NCBI RefSeq assembly: GCF_947501785.1
Contig: NZ_CANMXB010000001.1
Span: forward strand, 434,001-498,000
Direction: 5' to 3'
DNA: 64,000 bases
DNA from: an uncultured Litoreibacter sp.
GTDB lineage: Bacteria; Pseudomonadota; Alphaproteobacteria; Rhodobacterales; Rhodobacteraceae
Shown here in pieces: positions 1 to 9,651 of the stretch. Under the pieces are notes generated by a model. The model did not search any database, had not been told where the DNA came from, and worked only from the letters and a program-made list of their open reading frames with translations. The first letter of the stretch is position 1. Every line of letters starts with the position of its first letter. The translations under genes and the position numbers were made by a program.

Positions 1-150
1 GAGCATTGTAAATAACCCCTAGAAACAAGGCCCCCACCGGAGCCGAGATTCTCGTCCAGAGGTTATCAAATGGTTAAGGCGTCAGGCTTGGATGGCAGCA
101 GTTTTCTTAAAATGACGCGGCAAGTTTGACCGCGCCAGCCTGTTGCCCGG

Positions 151-2100
151 CTATGCTCGGTTCATTCGGTTGTCGATAAGGTCGTCGACCACCGAGGGAT
201 CTGCCAATGTAGAGGTATCCCCAAGCGCGCCGTAATCATTCTCAGCAATTTTGCGAAGAATACGGCGCATAATCTTGCCAGACCTGGTCTTGGGCAGGCC
301 AGGCGCCCACTGTATCAGGTCGGGCTTGGCGATAGGGCCGATATCCTTGCGGACCCAGACTTCCAACTCCTTGCGCAACTCCTCGGAAGGAACTTCGCCG
401 CTCATCAGAGTAACGTATGCATAGATGCCCTGGCCCTTGATATCGTGCGGGTAGCCGACCACCGCAGACTCAGAGACTTTGGGGTGCGCGACCAGCGAGG
501 ATTCGACCTCGGCCGTGCCCATCCGGTGCCCTGACACGTTGATAACATCGTCGACCCGGCCCGTGATCCAGTAATACCCGTCGGCGTCGCGTTTGCAGCC
601 GTCACCGGTGAAGTAGTAGCCCTTGTAGTCGTCGAAATAGGTTTTCATGAAGCGGTCATGGTCGCCAAAGACGGTGCGCATCTGCGCGGGCCAGCTGTCT
701 TTGATGCAAAGCACACCTTCGGCCTCCATGGATGTGATTTCTTCGCCAGAGGTGGGTTCCAGGATCACGGGCTCGATGCCGAAGAACGGGGTGGTGGCGG
801 AGCCGGGCTTGGTGGTGGTGGCCCCGGGCAGGGGCGTCAAAAGGTGGCCGCCGGTTTCCGTCTGCCACCATGTATCGACGATCGGGCAAGTGCCTTTGCC
901 AACCACGTCATTGTACCAGTTCCAGGCTTCGGGATTGATAGGCTCGCCCACGGTGCCCAGGACCTTGATGGAGGACAGGTCGTAAGGTTCGACAAAGCTG
1001 TCACCCTGACCCATCAGCGCGCGGATGGCGGTGGGGGCGGTGTAGAATTGGTTGACCTTGTGCTTTTCGCAGACGGCCCAGAACCGACCTGCGTCGGGGT
1101 AGGTGGGCACGCCCTCGAACATCAGCGTGGTCGCGCCGTTGGCCAAGGGCCCGTAGACGATGTAGCTATGGCCGGTGACCCAGCCCACATCCGCGGTGCA
1201 CCAGAAGACGTCGCCGTCATGGTAGTCGAACGTGTATTGATGCGTCATCGACGCGTAGACGATGTAGCCGCCGGTGGTGTGGACCACGCCTTTGGGCATG
1301 CCGGTTGATCCAGATGTGTAGAGGATGAACAGCGGGTCCTCGGCCCCCATTTCCTCGGGCGGGCAGTCGGCGGGGACGGTGGCCTCCATCTCGTGCAGCC
1401 AGTGGTCGCGGCCTTTGGTCATGGGGACGTCGCCACCAGTGCGGCGGACGACTAGCATTTGGGCGTCATGGGTCACGCCCTCGAACGCCTTGTCGCAATT
1501 GACCTTGAGCGGGGTGTTCTTGCCGCCGCGCGGGGCCTCGTCTGCCGTGATAACCACCTTCGCCTCGGACCCGTTCACACGGGCTGCCAAAGCGTCGGCG
1601 GAGAAACCCGCGAAGACGATGGAATGGATAGCCCCGATCCGCGTGCAGGCGAGCATTGCAACGGCGGCCTCGGGGATCATCGGCATGTAGATGACCGCGC
1701 GGTCGCCTTTGCCCACGCCCATGGCTTTCAGCACGTTGGCAAATTTGCAGGTGCGGGCGTGCAGCTCGTTATAGGTGATGTGCAGCGCGTCGTCGGTGGG
1801 GCTGTCGGGCTCCCAGATGATGGCGGTCTGATCGCCGCGGGTCGCCAGATGGCGGTCGATGCAGTTGGCAGAGACGTTGAGCGTGCCGTCTTCGTACCAT
1901 TTTATATCGACCTTGCCGTGCTCGTAAGTAGAGTCTTTGACTTTCGTATACGGCGTCATCCAGTCGATGCGCTTGCCATGCTCGCCCCAGAACGCCACCG
2001 GGTCCGCGATGCTGTCTGCATACATCTTGTCATAGGTTGCCTTGTCGGCATGCGCGTTCGCCGCAAATTCTTTCGAAGGTGCGTAGGTCTTGTCGGTCAT
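151..2100 (-). CDS. acs: Acetyl-coenzyme A synthetase
   Basis: Activates acetate to acetyl-CoA through acetyl-AMP (AMP-forming, EC 6.2.1.1) in the cytoplasm. The 649-residue length matches the family. Visible landmarks are the adenylate-forming P-loop [12 protein letters not shown] near residue 265, the WWQTETGG motif in the middle, [13 protein letters not shown] in the C-terminal lid, and [11 protein letters not shown] near residue 610, which carries the lysine that is acetylated to switch the enzyme off. The frame is open upstream to 2217, but the family N-terminus begins at the ATG at 2100 ([10 protein letters not shown]), so that start is chosen. It is followed upstream by a LIV-type transporter operon on the same strand, 52 bases away. 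The CrbS/R-like genes at 9-12 kb are probable regulators (inference). Confidence 0.96.
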   Translation of the reverse strand: MTDKTYAPSKEFAANAHADKATYDKMYADSIADPVAFWGEHGKRIDWMTPYTKVKDSTYEHGKVDIKWYEDGTLNVSANCIDRHLATRGDQTAIIWEPDSPTDDALHITYNELHARTCKFANVLKAMGVGKGDRAVIYMPMIPEAAVAMLACTRIGAIHSIVFAGFSADALAARVNGSEAKVVITADEAPRGGKNTPLKVNCDKAFEGVTHDAQMLVVRRTGGDVPMTKGRDHWLHEMEATVPADCPPEEMGAEDPLFILYTSGSTGMPKGVVHTTGGYIVYASMTHQYTFDYHDGDVFWCTADVGWVTGHSYIVYGPLANGATTLMFEGVPTYPDAGRFWAVCEKHKVNQFYTAPTAIRALMGQGDSFVEPYDLSSIKVLGTVGEPINPEAWNWYNDVVGKGTCPIVDTWWQTETGGHLLTPLPGATTTKPGSATTPFFGIEPVILEPTSGEEITSMEAEGVLCIKDSWPAQMRTVFGDHDRFMKTYFDDYKGYYFTGDGCKRDADGYYWITGRVDDVINVSGHRMGTAEVESSLVAHPKVSESAVVGYPHDIKGQGIYAYVTLMSGEVPSEELRKELEVWVRKDIGPIAKPDLIQWAPGLPKTRSGKIMRRILRKIAENDYGALGDTSTLADPSVVDDLIDNRMNRA

Positions 2101-2152
2101 GTCAGTCCCTCGGGATTTTATAGGTCTTTTGGGTAGGTTAGGGCAGGGCGCG

Positions 2153-2908
2153 CTAGATCGCCAGATACTCCGCCCTGAGTTTTTCGTCGTCCAGAACCTC
2201 TTGGGCCGAGCCGTCATAGACGACGGAGCCGGTATCGAGGATCACCGCCCGGTCGGCAAGCTTGAGCGCGGCGACGGCGTTCTGTTCAACGATGATGGTG
2301 GTGATGCCTTGGTCACGAATGATACCAAGCGTCTTGGCAATCTCTTGCACGATAACCGGTGCGAGGCCTTCATAAGGCTCGTCGAGAAGCAGCACTTTAA
2401 TGTCCCGACAAAGCGCGCGCGCGATTGCCAACATCTGTTGTTCGCCGCCCGATAGGGTAGAGCCGTCTTGCTTGCGACGCTCTTCGAGGCGCGGAAACAG
2501 CTCGTAGACGCGCTCCAGCGACCAGCCGATTGGCGGCGCAATTTGTGCAAGCTTCAGGTTTTCCTCAACAGTCAGGCCTTGGATGATGCGACGATCTTCC
2601 GGCACCAACGCAATGCCCGCTTGTGCGGCCTGAAAGGATTTCATCTTGTGCAGCGGTTCGTGATCCAGCCAGATCTCGCCATGGTTGACCTGTGGGTCGT
2701 CCATCCGCGCAATCGCGCGGAGGGTAGACGTTTTGCCCGCCCCGTTGCGGCCCAGAAGGGCGAGGATTTCGCCCTCATGCACGTTGAAGCTGATGCCTTG
2801 TACGATGAAGCTTTCGCCGTAGTAGGCCTCGACATCCCACAAGCTTAGAAAGGCCGGTTGGGTGGCCGCGTTGTTGGCGTTCTTGTTGAAGTCGGGTTTG
2901 ACGGTCAT
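2153..2908 (-). CDS. LIV-type ABC transporter, ATP-binding protein (LivF-like)
   Basis: Cytoplasmic ATPase of a high-affinity hydrophobic amino-acid/carboxylate (HAAT) type importer. The 251 residues contain Walker A GRNGAGKT (about residue 53), the ABC signature [15 protein letters not shown] (about 155) and Walker B VLLLDEP, followed by the H-loop region. The N-terminal 20 residues before the ABC fold are a variable extension. It is the last gene of a five-gene minus-strand operon (binding protein, two permeases, two ATPases), 12 bases after the LivG-like gene. The substrate cannot be read from the ATPase; the closeness to acs suggests a short-chain acid rather than a branched-chain amino acid (inference). 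Confidence 0.9.
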   Translation of the reverse strand: MTVKPDFNKNANNAATQPAFLSLWDVEAYYGESFIVQGISFNVHEGEILALLGRNGAGKTSTLRAIARMDDPQVNHGEIWLDHEPLHKMKSFQAAQAGIALVPEDRRIIQGLTVEENLKLAQIAPPIGWSLERVYELFPRLEERRKQDGSTLSGGEQQMLAIARALCRDIKVLLLDEPYEGLAPVIVQEIAKTLGIIRDQGITTIIVEQNAVAALKLADRAVILDTGSVVYDGSAQEVLDDEKLRAEYLAI

Positions 2909-2920
2909 CAGAGCGCCTCC

Positions 2921-3679
2921 TTAAACCTGAGCTTCACCGAGATACGCTTCGCGTACCTTCGGGTGGCCCTTGATATTTTCCGGCGTGTCTTCGACCAGCG
3001 GCGTGCCTTGGGCCAGCACGGTGATCCGCTCTGCCATCGAGAAGACGACGTGCATGTCATGCTCGATGATCGCCATGGTGATGTCGCGCTTTTCCTTGAT
3101 CTCTTTCAGCAGGTCGATCGTGTTGTTCGTGTCGGCCCGCGCCATGCCCGCTGTTGGCTCGTCCAGAAGCAGCAGCTTGGGTTCCTGCACCAGACACATC
3201 GCCATTTCCAGCCGCCGCTTGTCACCGCGCGACAGCGAGGCCGCGTGCATGTGGCTTTTCTCCAGCATGTTGACGTCGTCGAGGATTTGCTCGGCTTGGG
3301 TGGTGATGTCGCTTTGGCCGCGCAGGGTGGCGAAGGCGTTCATCTTGAAGGCCCCGTCGCGGTGCGCAAAGCAGGGGATCATGATGTTTTCCAGCACGGT
3401 GAGATCGGCAAAGATTTCGGGCGTTTGAAACACGCGGGAGACCCCCATCTGGTTGATCTCATGCGGTTTGCGGCCCAGAAGGCTTTGGCCTTGGAAAGTC
3501 ACCGACCCTGTGTCGGGGATCAGCTTGCCGACGAGGCAGTTGAGCAGCGTGGATTTGCCCGCCCCGTTCGGCCCGATGATGGCGTGGACGGTGTTTTCCT
3601 CGATGCTGAGGTTGACGTCGCCCAGCGCCTGCAACCCGCCGAAGCGTTTGCCGACATTTTTGATCTCTAGGATACCCAT
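2921..3679 (-). CDS. LIV-type ABC transporter, ATP-binding protein (LivG-like)
   Basis: Second ATPase of the HAAT importer, 252 residues. Walker A GPNGAGKST is near residue 37 and Walker B LLLLDEPTAGM near 157. The signature is LSRGDKRRLEMAM, a variant of LSGGQ typical of LivG-like subunits that pair with a canonical LivF partner. The longer loop between Walker A and the signature (residues about 60-130) also marks the LivG branch. It sits 12 bases after the LivM-like permease and 12 bases before the LivF-like gene, so all are probably one transcript. Confidence 0.9.
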   Translation of the reverse strand: MGILEIKNVGKRFGGLQALGDVNLSIEENTVHAIIGPNGAGKSTLLNCLVGKLIPDTGSVTFQGQSLLGRKPHEINQMGVSRVFQTPEIFADLTVLENIMIPCFAHRDGAFKMNAFATLRGQSDITTQAEQILDDVNMLEKSHMHAASLSRGDKRRLEMAMCLVQEPKLLLLDEPTAGMARADTNNTIDLLKEIKEKRDITMAIIEHDMHVVFSMAERITVLAQGTPLVEDTPENIKGHPKVREAYLGEAQV

Positions 3680-3691
3680 GTCTGATGCTCC

Positions 3692-4891
3692 TTATTCTGC
3701 AGGTGTCTTGGCGCCGTCAGCGGGCGTGTCTTCGGTTTTCTTGCGCGAGAAAATCGACCTGATGCGCTGCCCGCCTTCAACCAGCCCGCCGGGCAGGAAG
3801 ATGATGACCAGCATGAACACCACGCCAAGCGTCAGGTGCCAGCCCTTGCCGATGAAGGGGTAGACCAACGTAACGAACACGTCCTGCATCCCATCGGGCA
3901 TGAAGGCGAACCACTGCTCCAAGATCGCTTTGTTGATTTTGGAGACGATGTTTTCCATGTATTTGATCGCGCCTGCGCCCAGCACCGGACCGATCATCGT
4001 GCCTGCACCACCCAGAATGGTCATGATGACCACCTCGCCTGAGGCCGTCCAGAACATCCGCTCCGCACCGGCCAGCGGGTCCATTGCCACCATCAAGCCG
4101 CCTGCGAGACCGGCATACATGCCGGAGATCACGAAGGCCGCCAACGTGTAGGGGCGCGAGTTCAACCCGGTGTAGTTCAAACGCGTCTGGTTGGTCTTGA
4201 TCGCCCGCAGCATCAGCCCGAAAGGCGACTGAAAGATGCGGATAGAGGCGTAGAAGGCCAACACCATGATTAGGGCGCAGAAATAGTAGCCCACGTTGAA
4301 GCTGAAGGACCAGCTGCCCAGGACCAGCTCATAGGTGCTGCGCATCTCCAACCCGAAGAAGCCGGGGACAGGGATGTTGCCGTCAACTGCGCCTGCACCA
4401 AAGATGCGCGGATCGCTCAAAGACAGCGTTAACCCGGTTTCGCCGCCCGTGATGGGCGTCAGCACGGAGGCCGCCAGCGAGAACATCATCTGCGCAAAAG
4501 CCAGCGTCAGGATAGAGAAGTAGATGCCCGACCGGCGCAGGCACACGAAGCCGATGATCACCGACAAGAGCCCTGCCACCACGACGGAGGCCATGATTGC
4601 CGGGATGATGTTCATGCCCAGAAGCTTGAACATCCAGACCCCCGCGTAGGAGCCCACACCCAGGAAGGCGGCGTGGCCGAAGCTGAGATAGCCGGTGAGG
4701 CCGAACAGGATGTTGAACCCGATGGCGAAGATGCCAAAGATGACGAAGCGTTGCATCAGGTCAGGATAGCCCGCGTTGAACTGCGCCATGGCGCTGTCCG
4801 TGGGGAAGGGGTTCATCAAGAAGGGCGCGAAGGCGACCAAAAAGACGACGAAGAAAAGAAGCCGGGTGTTCTTTGCGCTTAGGCCTAACAT
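3692..4891 (-). CDS. LIV-type ABC transporter permease (LivM-like)
   Basis: Inner-membrane permease of the HAAT importer, 399 residues with about ten hydrophobic segments. The family stretch [18 protein letters not shown] is near residue 65, and the cytoplasmic coupling loop [14 protein letters not shown] near residue 225. The C-terminus ([14 protein letters not shown]) is a short charged tail. The gene begins 4 bases after the LivH-like permease stops, which suggests translational coupling. Specificity is unknown from sequence. Confidence 0.9.
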   Translation of the reverse strand: MLGLSAKNTRLLFFVVFLVAFAPFLMNPFPTDSAMAQFNAGYPDLMQRFVIFGIFAIGFNILFGLTGYLSFGHAAFLGVGSYAGVWMFKLLGMNIIPAIMASVVVAGLLSVIIGFVCLRRSGIYFSILTLAFAQMMFSLAASVLTPITGGETGLTLSLSDPRIFGAGAVDGNIPVPGFFGLEMRSTYELVLGSWSFSFNVGYYFCALIMVLAFYASIRIFQSPFGLMLRAIKTNQTRLNYTGLNSRPYTLAAFVISGMYAGLAGGLMVAMDPLAGAERMFWTASGEVVIMTILGGAGTMIGPVLGAGAIKYMENIVSKINKAILEQWFAFMPDGMQDVFVTLVYPFIGKGWHLTLGVVFMLVIIFLPGGLVEGGQRIRSIFSRKKTEDTPADGAKTPAE

Positions 4892-4895
4892 ACGC

Positions 4896-5927
4896 TTAGT
4901 CCTCCATCACGCCGCGCTTACCCAGAAGGCCGCGTGGACGGGTTAGTAGAATTACGATGGCTGCCAGATAGATGACGACCTGGTTGATGCCGGGCAGGAA
5001 CTCGATCACCTCGCGCATGGAGGCAAAGCTCTGCAGGATGCCTAGGACGAAGCCTGCCAACACCGCTCCGGGGAGCGATCCCATGCCGCCCACAACCACC
5101 ACCACGAAGGATATCACGAGGAAGTCCATGCCCATATGGTAATTGGGTGAGTTGATGGGGGTGTACATCACCCCGGCCAACCCCGCGACCACCGCCGCGA
5201 GCCCGAACATCATGGTGAAGCGCTTGTCGATGTCGATGCCCAACAGGCCCACGGTTTCGCGGTCGGCCATCCCGGCGCGCACTACCATCCCGAAGGTGGT
5301 GAATTGCAGGAAGGCAAACACCCCCGCGATGATGAAGGCCGCGAAGCCGAAATACACCAAGCGCCAGTAGGGGTAGATGATCCGGTTCGGCTCAAACCCG
5401 AGCAGAACACCGAAATCAAAGCTGCCCTTGAACGCGTCTGGGGCAGGGGCCGGGATTGGGTTGGCGCCAAAGTAGTATTTGATGATCTCTTGCAGCACGA
5501 TGGCCAGCCCGAAGGTCACCAGAATTTGGTCCGCATGGGGGCGCTTGTAGAAGTGCTTGATCAGCCCGCGCTCCATCACGATGCCAATGACCAGCATGAC
5601 GGGAATGGCGAAAAGAATGGCAAGGGGGACGGACCAGTCGATGATTGTAGCGGCCGCACTTTCGCCAAGCCAGTCCTGAATATAGGGCACCTGCACCTTC
5701 AGCGGGTTGCCCAGAAAGTCTTTTTGGGTGTCGTCAATGACGGTGTGGCTGAGCGTCAGGATGCGTTGCAGCGTCACGGTGCAGAACGCCCCGATCATGA
5801 ACAGCGCGCCATGCGCAAAATTGACCACGCCGAGCGTGCCGAAGATCAGCGTCAGGCCAAGGGCAATCAACGCATATGCGGAGCCCCCGTCTAATCCACT
5901 GAGAAGTTGAAGAACAATTGCTTCCAT
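4896..5927 (-). CDS. LIV-type ABC transporter permease (LivH-like)
   Basis: First permease of the HAAT importer, 343 residues with about eight to nine membrane segments. The N-terminus has the family pattern [20 protein letters not shown], and the coupling loop [19 protein letters not shown] lies near residue 215. Residues about 60-105 form a soluble insertion ([20 protein letters not shown]) between early helices that short LivH proteins lack. It is separated from the upstream binding-protein gene by 125 bases containing a strong stem-loop, consistent with different expression levels within one operon. Confidence 0.9.
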   Translation of the reverse strand: MEAIVLQLLSGLDGGSAYALIALGLTLIFGTLGVVNFAHGALFMIGAFCTVTLQRILTLSHTVIDDTQKDFLGNPLKVQVPYIQDWLGESAAATIIDWSVPLAILFAIPVMLVIGIVMERGLIKHFYKRPHADQILVTFGLAIVLQEIIKYYFGANPIPAPAPDAFKGSFDFGVLLGFEPNRIIYPYWRLVYFGFAAFIIAGVFAFLQFTTFGMVVRAGMADRETVGLLGIDIDKRFTMMFGLAAVVAGLAGVMYTPINSPNYHMGMDFLVISFVVVVVGGMGSLPGAVLAGFVLGILQSFASMREVIEFLPGINQVVIYLAAIVILLTRPRGLLGKRGVMED

Positions 5928-6006
5928 CTTGCCGACCCCAAAGATGTGACGCGTCCGTGGCTCTGGAAGAGCAGGGTATTCGCGTAGTCCGGATGAAGTT
6001 TAAGGT

Positions 6007-6035
6007 GTGCAGCCCCCTGCGAGAGGGGGCCGCAC
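6007..6035 (-). promoter_or_regulatory. Intercistronic stem-loop between binding-protein and permease genes
   Basis: Perfect 7-base stem GCCCCCT/AGGGGGC with a 5-base loop, extended by GTGC/GCAC around one A-C mismatch. No T tract follows on the minus strand, so it is more likely an mRNA-stabilising or partial attenuator element that favours the binding-protein part of the transcript. Confidence 0.5.
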
Positions 6036-6052
6036 GTCGTGAGTGGTGCCTC

Positions 6053-7402
6053 TTAGGCGCCTGGGTTGCAGGTGCCCAGCTCGCCGCCAAAGATGGAGGC
6101 ATCGTAGGTGACCTGCGCCGCAGGTGTGACTTCCACGATTTCGAGAAGGTCGAACTCGGATGTCGGGTTCTCTTTACCCTTCACAACCAGCACGTCTTTG
6201 AAGCACTGGTGGTCCTCGGCGCGGTACAGCGTCTTGCCGTTGCCCATGCCGTCGAACTCGAAGCCTTCCAAGGCTTCTGCAATGCCGCATGGGTTGAACG
6301 TGCCAGCACGCTCAGCAGCATCCGCATAGAGCAGCGTTTGCACGTAGCATGTGTGCGCCGCCTGCGAGGGTGGGAAGCCGTACTTTTCGCCGAAGGACTT
6401 AACGAACGCTTTGGAGCCTTCGTCTGTCAGCGACCAGTGCCAGTTGGTGGACCCGAAGATGCCCTTAACGTTTTCGCCAGCACCCTTCGCCATCAGGCGG
6501 GAGTAGAGCGGAACGATGATCTCGAAGTTCTTGCCGTTGGCTTGCGCTTCACGCAGGCCGAACTGAACTGCCGAGGTCAGGGAGTTCACCATGTTGCCGC
6601 CGTAGTGGTTCAGAACCAGAACGTCAGCGCCGGACTGCAGCACGGGTGCCACGTAGTCTTTGAAGTCGGTCTGTGCTAGCGGTGTCTTAACAGCTGCAAC
6701 AGTTTCCCAACCCATGGCTTCTGTGGACGTCCGAACGGCTTCCTCAGTTGTGTAGCCCCAGTTGTAGTCGGCCGTCAGGTGGTAAGCTTTACGGTCTTTG
6801 CCGTAGTTGTCACCCAAGATCGGCGCGAGCGCCGCACCGGACATGTAGGAGTTGAAGAAGTGACGGAAACCGTTGGCCTTCTTGTCCTTACCTGTCGTGT
6901 CGTTGGAGTGGGTCAGGCCCGCCATGAAGATGATACCAGCTTCTTGGCAAAGCGCTTGCACAGCAACAGCCACACCGGAGGACGAGCCGCCAGTGATCAT
7001 GATTGCGCCGTCTTTTTCGATCATCGACTTCGCGGATGCGCGTGCGGCATCAGGCTTGGTCTGCGTATCGCCTGTGACGTACTCGACTTTTTTGCCGAGG
7101 ATGCCGGCGCCGGTCAGGGCTTTCGATGAGAACGTGCTCATCATGCCGCCGTCGCCGCCACCGTTCAGGTGCTCAACCGCAAGCTCATATGCGCGCAGCT
7201 CGTCAGCGCCCTCATCAGCGTAGGGGCCAGACTGTGGCACGTTGAAGCCCAGAGTAACGGTGTCACCCTGTGGCGCGTTCAGATAGCCTGCGTGGCCATC
7301 GGCCCAGGATGGGCTGAAAAACTGTGGTGCGGCCAGTGCGGCGCCGCCGGCAACGGCAGACGTCTTCAGCAGCCCACGGCGTGTGAAGTTAGACTTGGAC
7401 AT
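6053..7402 (-). CDS. LIV-type ABC transporter substrate-binding protein
   Basis: Periplasmic receptor of the HAAT importer, 449 residues. The N-terminus has a twin-arginine signal, TRRGLLKTSAVAGGAALAAP, with likely processing near residue 34 (PSWADG), so export by the Tat pathway is probable. The mature part has the two-lobed Peripl_BP_6 pattern: LGFNVPQSGPYADEG at the start, a GGSSSGVAVAVQ ligand-loop stretch near residue 135 and DYNWGYTTEEAVR near 205. It is the first gene of the minus-strand transport operon and diverges from the ScfR-type regulator. The ligand is unknown. Context with acs makes acetate, propionate or another small carboxylate a reasonable guess, not a demonstration. Confidence 0.88.
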   Translation of the reverse strand: MSKSNFTRRGLLKTSAVAGGAALAAPQFFSPSWADGHAGYLNAPQGDTVTLGFNVPQSGPYADEGADELRAYELAVEHLNGGGDGGMMSTFSSKALTGAGILGKKVEYVTGDTQTKPDAARASAKSMIEKDGAIMITGGSSSGVAVAVQALCQEAGIIFMAGLTHSNDTTGKDKKANGFRHFFNSYMSGAALAPILGDNYGKDRKAYHLTADYNWGYTTEEAVRTSTEAMGWETVAAVKTPLAQTDFKDYVAPVLQSGADVLVLNHYGGNMVNSLTSAVQFGLREAQANGKNFEIIVPLYSRLMAKGAGENVKGIFGSTNWHWSLTDEGSKAFVKSFGEKYGFPPSQAAHTCYVQTLLYADAAERAGTFNPCGIAEALEGFEFDGMGNGKTLYRAEDHQCFKDVLVVKGKENPTSEFDLLEIVEVTPAAQVTYDASIFGGELGTCNPGA

Positions 7403-7489
7403 TAATATCCTCCCTAGGTGGTTTTGGGGGTGGACCTCCTCAGGACACCCCCGCCTCGATTTTTCGAGATGCGCTACTATCGCGGCAGA

Positions 7490-7509
7490 TTAGCAAAACT
7501 GGCAACAAA
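7490..7509. promoter_or_regulatory. Possible ScfR/PccR-type operator in the divergent promoter region
   Basis: TTAGCAAA, then four bases, then GCAACAAA. The first half matches seven of eight bases of the TTTGCAAA half-site known for the DUF2083 regulator PccR, whose sites are two half-sites four bases apart; the second half matches poorly. It lies between the transporter operon and the divergent DUF2083 regulator. Weak call. Confidence 0.25.
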
Positions 7510-7621
7510 GCACTGGATTATCGCATTTTTTCTGTAAATTTATGGACTTTGCGGGCGCAGAAATAGTAAAGTAATTTTCTAAGCGCCGCAGCGGGGGCGG
7601 GAATTTAGGTTAGGAATCAAC

Positions 7622-8911
7622 ATGTCGCGCGCAATTTTGACAGGCAGCCGAATTCGCGATCGCAGGCTGTCGGTAGGCATGAAACAGGCTGATCTCGCCG
7701 CGAAGGCCGGGATTTCGGCCAGCTATCTCAACCTGATCGAGCATAACCGCCGCAGAATCGGGGGCAAACTGTTGGTCCAGATAGCGTCCACGCTTGACAC
7801 GGAGCCGACGACCCTGAGCCAAGGGGCGGACAGCGCAATGCTAGAGGCCCTAGAAGCGGTCGCAGAGCAGGCAGGCGACGTTAGGGTGGAGGCAGACCGC
7901 GTCGAAGAACTGGTTGGCCGGTTTCCGGGGTGGGCCGCGAAACTGGCGGAGCAGGGTGACCGCATTGAGGCCTTGGAGCAGACGTTAAGGGGGTTAAATG
8001 ACCGGCTGACCCATGACCCTGTCCTGTCGGAAAAAATGCACGAAGTGTTAGGCGCGGTTGCCGCCATCAGGTCTACATCCTCCATCCTGGTGGAAACACC
8101 AAATATCGACGCGGACTGGCGGGCCCGGTTTCATGCCAATATCGACACAGAAAGCCGCCGCCTGGCTGAGACCTCGGCAGCTATGGCAGCACATTTTGAT
8201 CGGCTGACGCGCGATGACGCCGGTTTTACGACCCCTCTAGAAGCGATCTCGGCCTTTTTCGAGCGGCGCGGATTTCATGTTGAAGAAATTGAGCAGAAAG
8301 GGGCGGCGGCAATCGAGCCCTTGATCCGCGCCGCGTCCGAGATCTCCGGGACCTCTGCGCGGCAAATGGCGCGGGCAGTCCTGTCGCTCTATGCTGACGA
8401 CGCCCGCGCCTTGCCATTGAAGGCATTCGCGGAAGCCGCCGCATACCTGAACTATGACCCTGCTGCGCTTGCTCAACGGTACGGCGTTGATTTGCAATCG
8501 GTATTTCGAAGGTTAGCAACCTTGCCACGCCAACCTGATGCGCCCGAGATCGGGTTGGTGACCTGCGATGCGGCAGGCGCCATCTTGTTGCGCAAACCGC
8601 CCGCCGGGTTTTCGCTGCCGCGCTTTGGGGCCGCGTGTCCGCTTTGGCCGCTCTTTGCGGCGTTGCGCACTCCGGGCCTGCCGACGCGTCAGGTGGTGCA
8701 AAGCAGCGAGGGGGCTTCTTTCATCGCATATAGCGTTGCGGGGCCGGTGTCCCAATCCAACTTCGACGCGGTGCCCGTGATCCGCGCGGCCATGCTGTTG
8801 GTTGCCACCGAAGAAGAGCCGGCTGCGCCCATTGGCTCCACCTGCCGGGTCTGCCCACGCCGCAATTGCCAAGCGCGGCGCGAGCCATCAATCTTGTCAC
8901 GCAAAGCCTAA
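7622..8911 (+). CDS. XRE-family short-chain acyl-CoA regulator (ScfR/DUF2083 type)
   Basis: Transcription factor of 429 residues. Residues about 5-60 are an XRE-type helix-turn-helix (QADLAAKAGISASYLNLIEH). The middle is a Peptidase_M78-like/linker region, and the C-terminus has the DUF2083 cysteine pattern CRVCPRRNCQARREPS at about residues 408-423. Known members (RamB, PccR, MccR) sense short-chain acyl-CoAs and control acetate, propionate or methylmalonyl-CoA genes. It is divergent from the LIV-type transporter and followed by the response regulator 93 bases downstream. The ATG at 7622 has TTAGGAATCAAC just upstream as a weak ribosome site. Which promoters it binds is inferred only from position. 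Confidence 0.8.
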   Translation: MSRAILTGSRIRDRRLSVGMKQADLAAKAGISASYLNLIEHNRRRIGGKLLVQIASTLDTEPTTLSQGADSAMLEALEAVAEQAGDVRVEADRVEELVGRFPGWAAKLAEQGDRIEALEQTLRGLNDRLTHDPVLSEKMHEVLGAVAAIRSTSSILVETPNIDADWRARFHANIDTESRRLAETSAAMAAHFDRLTRDDAGFTTPLEAISAFFERRGFHVEEIEQKGAAAIEPLIRAASEISGTSARQMARAVLSLYADDARALPLKAFAEAAAYLNYDPAALAQRYGVDLQSVFRRLATLPRQPDAPEIGLVTCDAAGAILLRKPPAGFSLPRFGAACPLWPLFAALRTPGLPTRQVVQSSEGASFIAYSVAGPVSQSNFDAVPVIRAAMLLVATEEEPAAPIGSTCRVCPRRNCQARREPSILSRKA

Positions 8912-9004
8912 GGCTTTTGACAGCGCGGCGTTTCTGGTCATTACTGTTTTGCAACCTTTGCCGGCCCGTCTGATTGCGGGCCACTCTTGGGGAGGAGAGG
9001 CAAA

Positions 9005-9391
9005 ATGGGAAATTCTGTTCTTCTTATAGAAGATGAACCCAATATCATCGAGGCTATCAGCTTTTTGCTGGAACGCGACGGCTGGACGGTGCGTCTGCAC
9101 ACGCAGGGGGAAGGCGCGGTTGAGGCGGTAACGACCGCCGATCCGGATGTGGTGGTCTTGGACGTCATGCTGCCGGGGCGGAGCGGTTTCGACATATTGC
9201 GCGAGCTGCGCCAAGGCGCGGCCCGCGCTGATCTGCCAGTCCTGATGCTCACCGCGCGCGGGCAGACAAAGGATCGCGAGCTGGCAGAAAGCTACGGCGT
9301 CAGCTGCTTCATGACCAAGCCATTCTCCAACGCGGAGATGTTGCAAACGGTGCGCGACCTGGCCGAAGGCCGTGACCCATCCGCCGCATGA
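9005..9391 (+). CDS. Single-domain response regulator (CrbR-operon context)
   Basis: A receiver-only (CheY-like) protein of 128 residues. The acidic pocket IEDEP is at residues 8-12, the phosphoacceptor is Asp53 in VVVLDVMLPG, then LTARGQ with the conserved Thr, and MTKPF with the conserved Lys. There is no output domain, so it must act through protein contacts or phosphorelay. The ATG at 9005 with GGAGAGG eight bases upstream is preferred over an in-frame TTG at 8987. Its stop overlaps the next gene's ATG (ATGA). The probable kinase is encoded two genes downstream. Confidence 0.88.
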   Translation: MGNSVLLIEDEPNIIEAISFLLERDGWTVRLHTQGEGAVEAVTTADPDVVVLDVMLPGRSGFDILRELRQGAARADLPVLMLTARGQTKDRELAESYGVSCFMTKPFSNAEMLQTVRDLAEGRDPSAA

Positions 9392-9648
9392 AAGACGGGC
9401 CGGCATCCAACCGCAAGCCACCAGAGTTTCTGGAGCAGAGCGTCTACCGCAGGCGCAGGTTGATCGACGCAATAAAGTTGTTGCCTGTCCTCGGCGGATG
9501 CCTGTTTCTGCTGCCGGCATTGATCCTCGGGGACGGGGCCGGGTCGACGGCCATGCGATTGGTCTATTTCTTCTTTACTTGGGTGGTGTTGATCATGATT
9601 TGCGCCGTTTTGGTGCGGGCGTTGTCACGTAGCGATGAGGAGGGGTAA
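9388..9648 (+). CDS. Small two-helix membrane protein preceding the symporter-kinase
   Basis: An 86-residue protein with a basic N-terminus (YRRRRLIDAIK), a membrane segment at about residues 30-48 (LLPVLGGCLFLLPALIL) and a second at about 56-78 (LVYFFFTWVVLIMICAVLV). It is coupled by ATGA to the response regulator and ends 3 bases before the symporter-kinase. Sodium:solute symporters often have a small two-helix partner encoded just upstream (for example YjcH before ActP, and DUF4212 proteins). Position and topology fit that role here, but no family signature could be identified. Function unproven. Confidence 0.75.
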   Translation: MKDGPASNRKPPEFLEQSVYRRRRLIDAIKLLPVLGGCLFLLPALILGDGAGSTAMRLVYFFFTWVVLIMICAVLVRALSRSDEEG

Positions 9649-9651
9649 CGC

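Noticed and set aside
1-150. Sequence before the acs stop, including a short CGCGG/CCGCG pairing at about 115-136 that could end acs
   Set aside because: Only five pairs and a poor T run; no gene or reliable terminator can be supported in these 150 bases.
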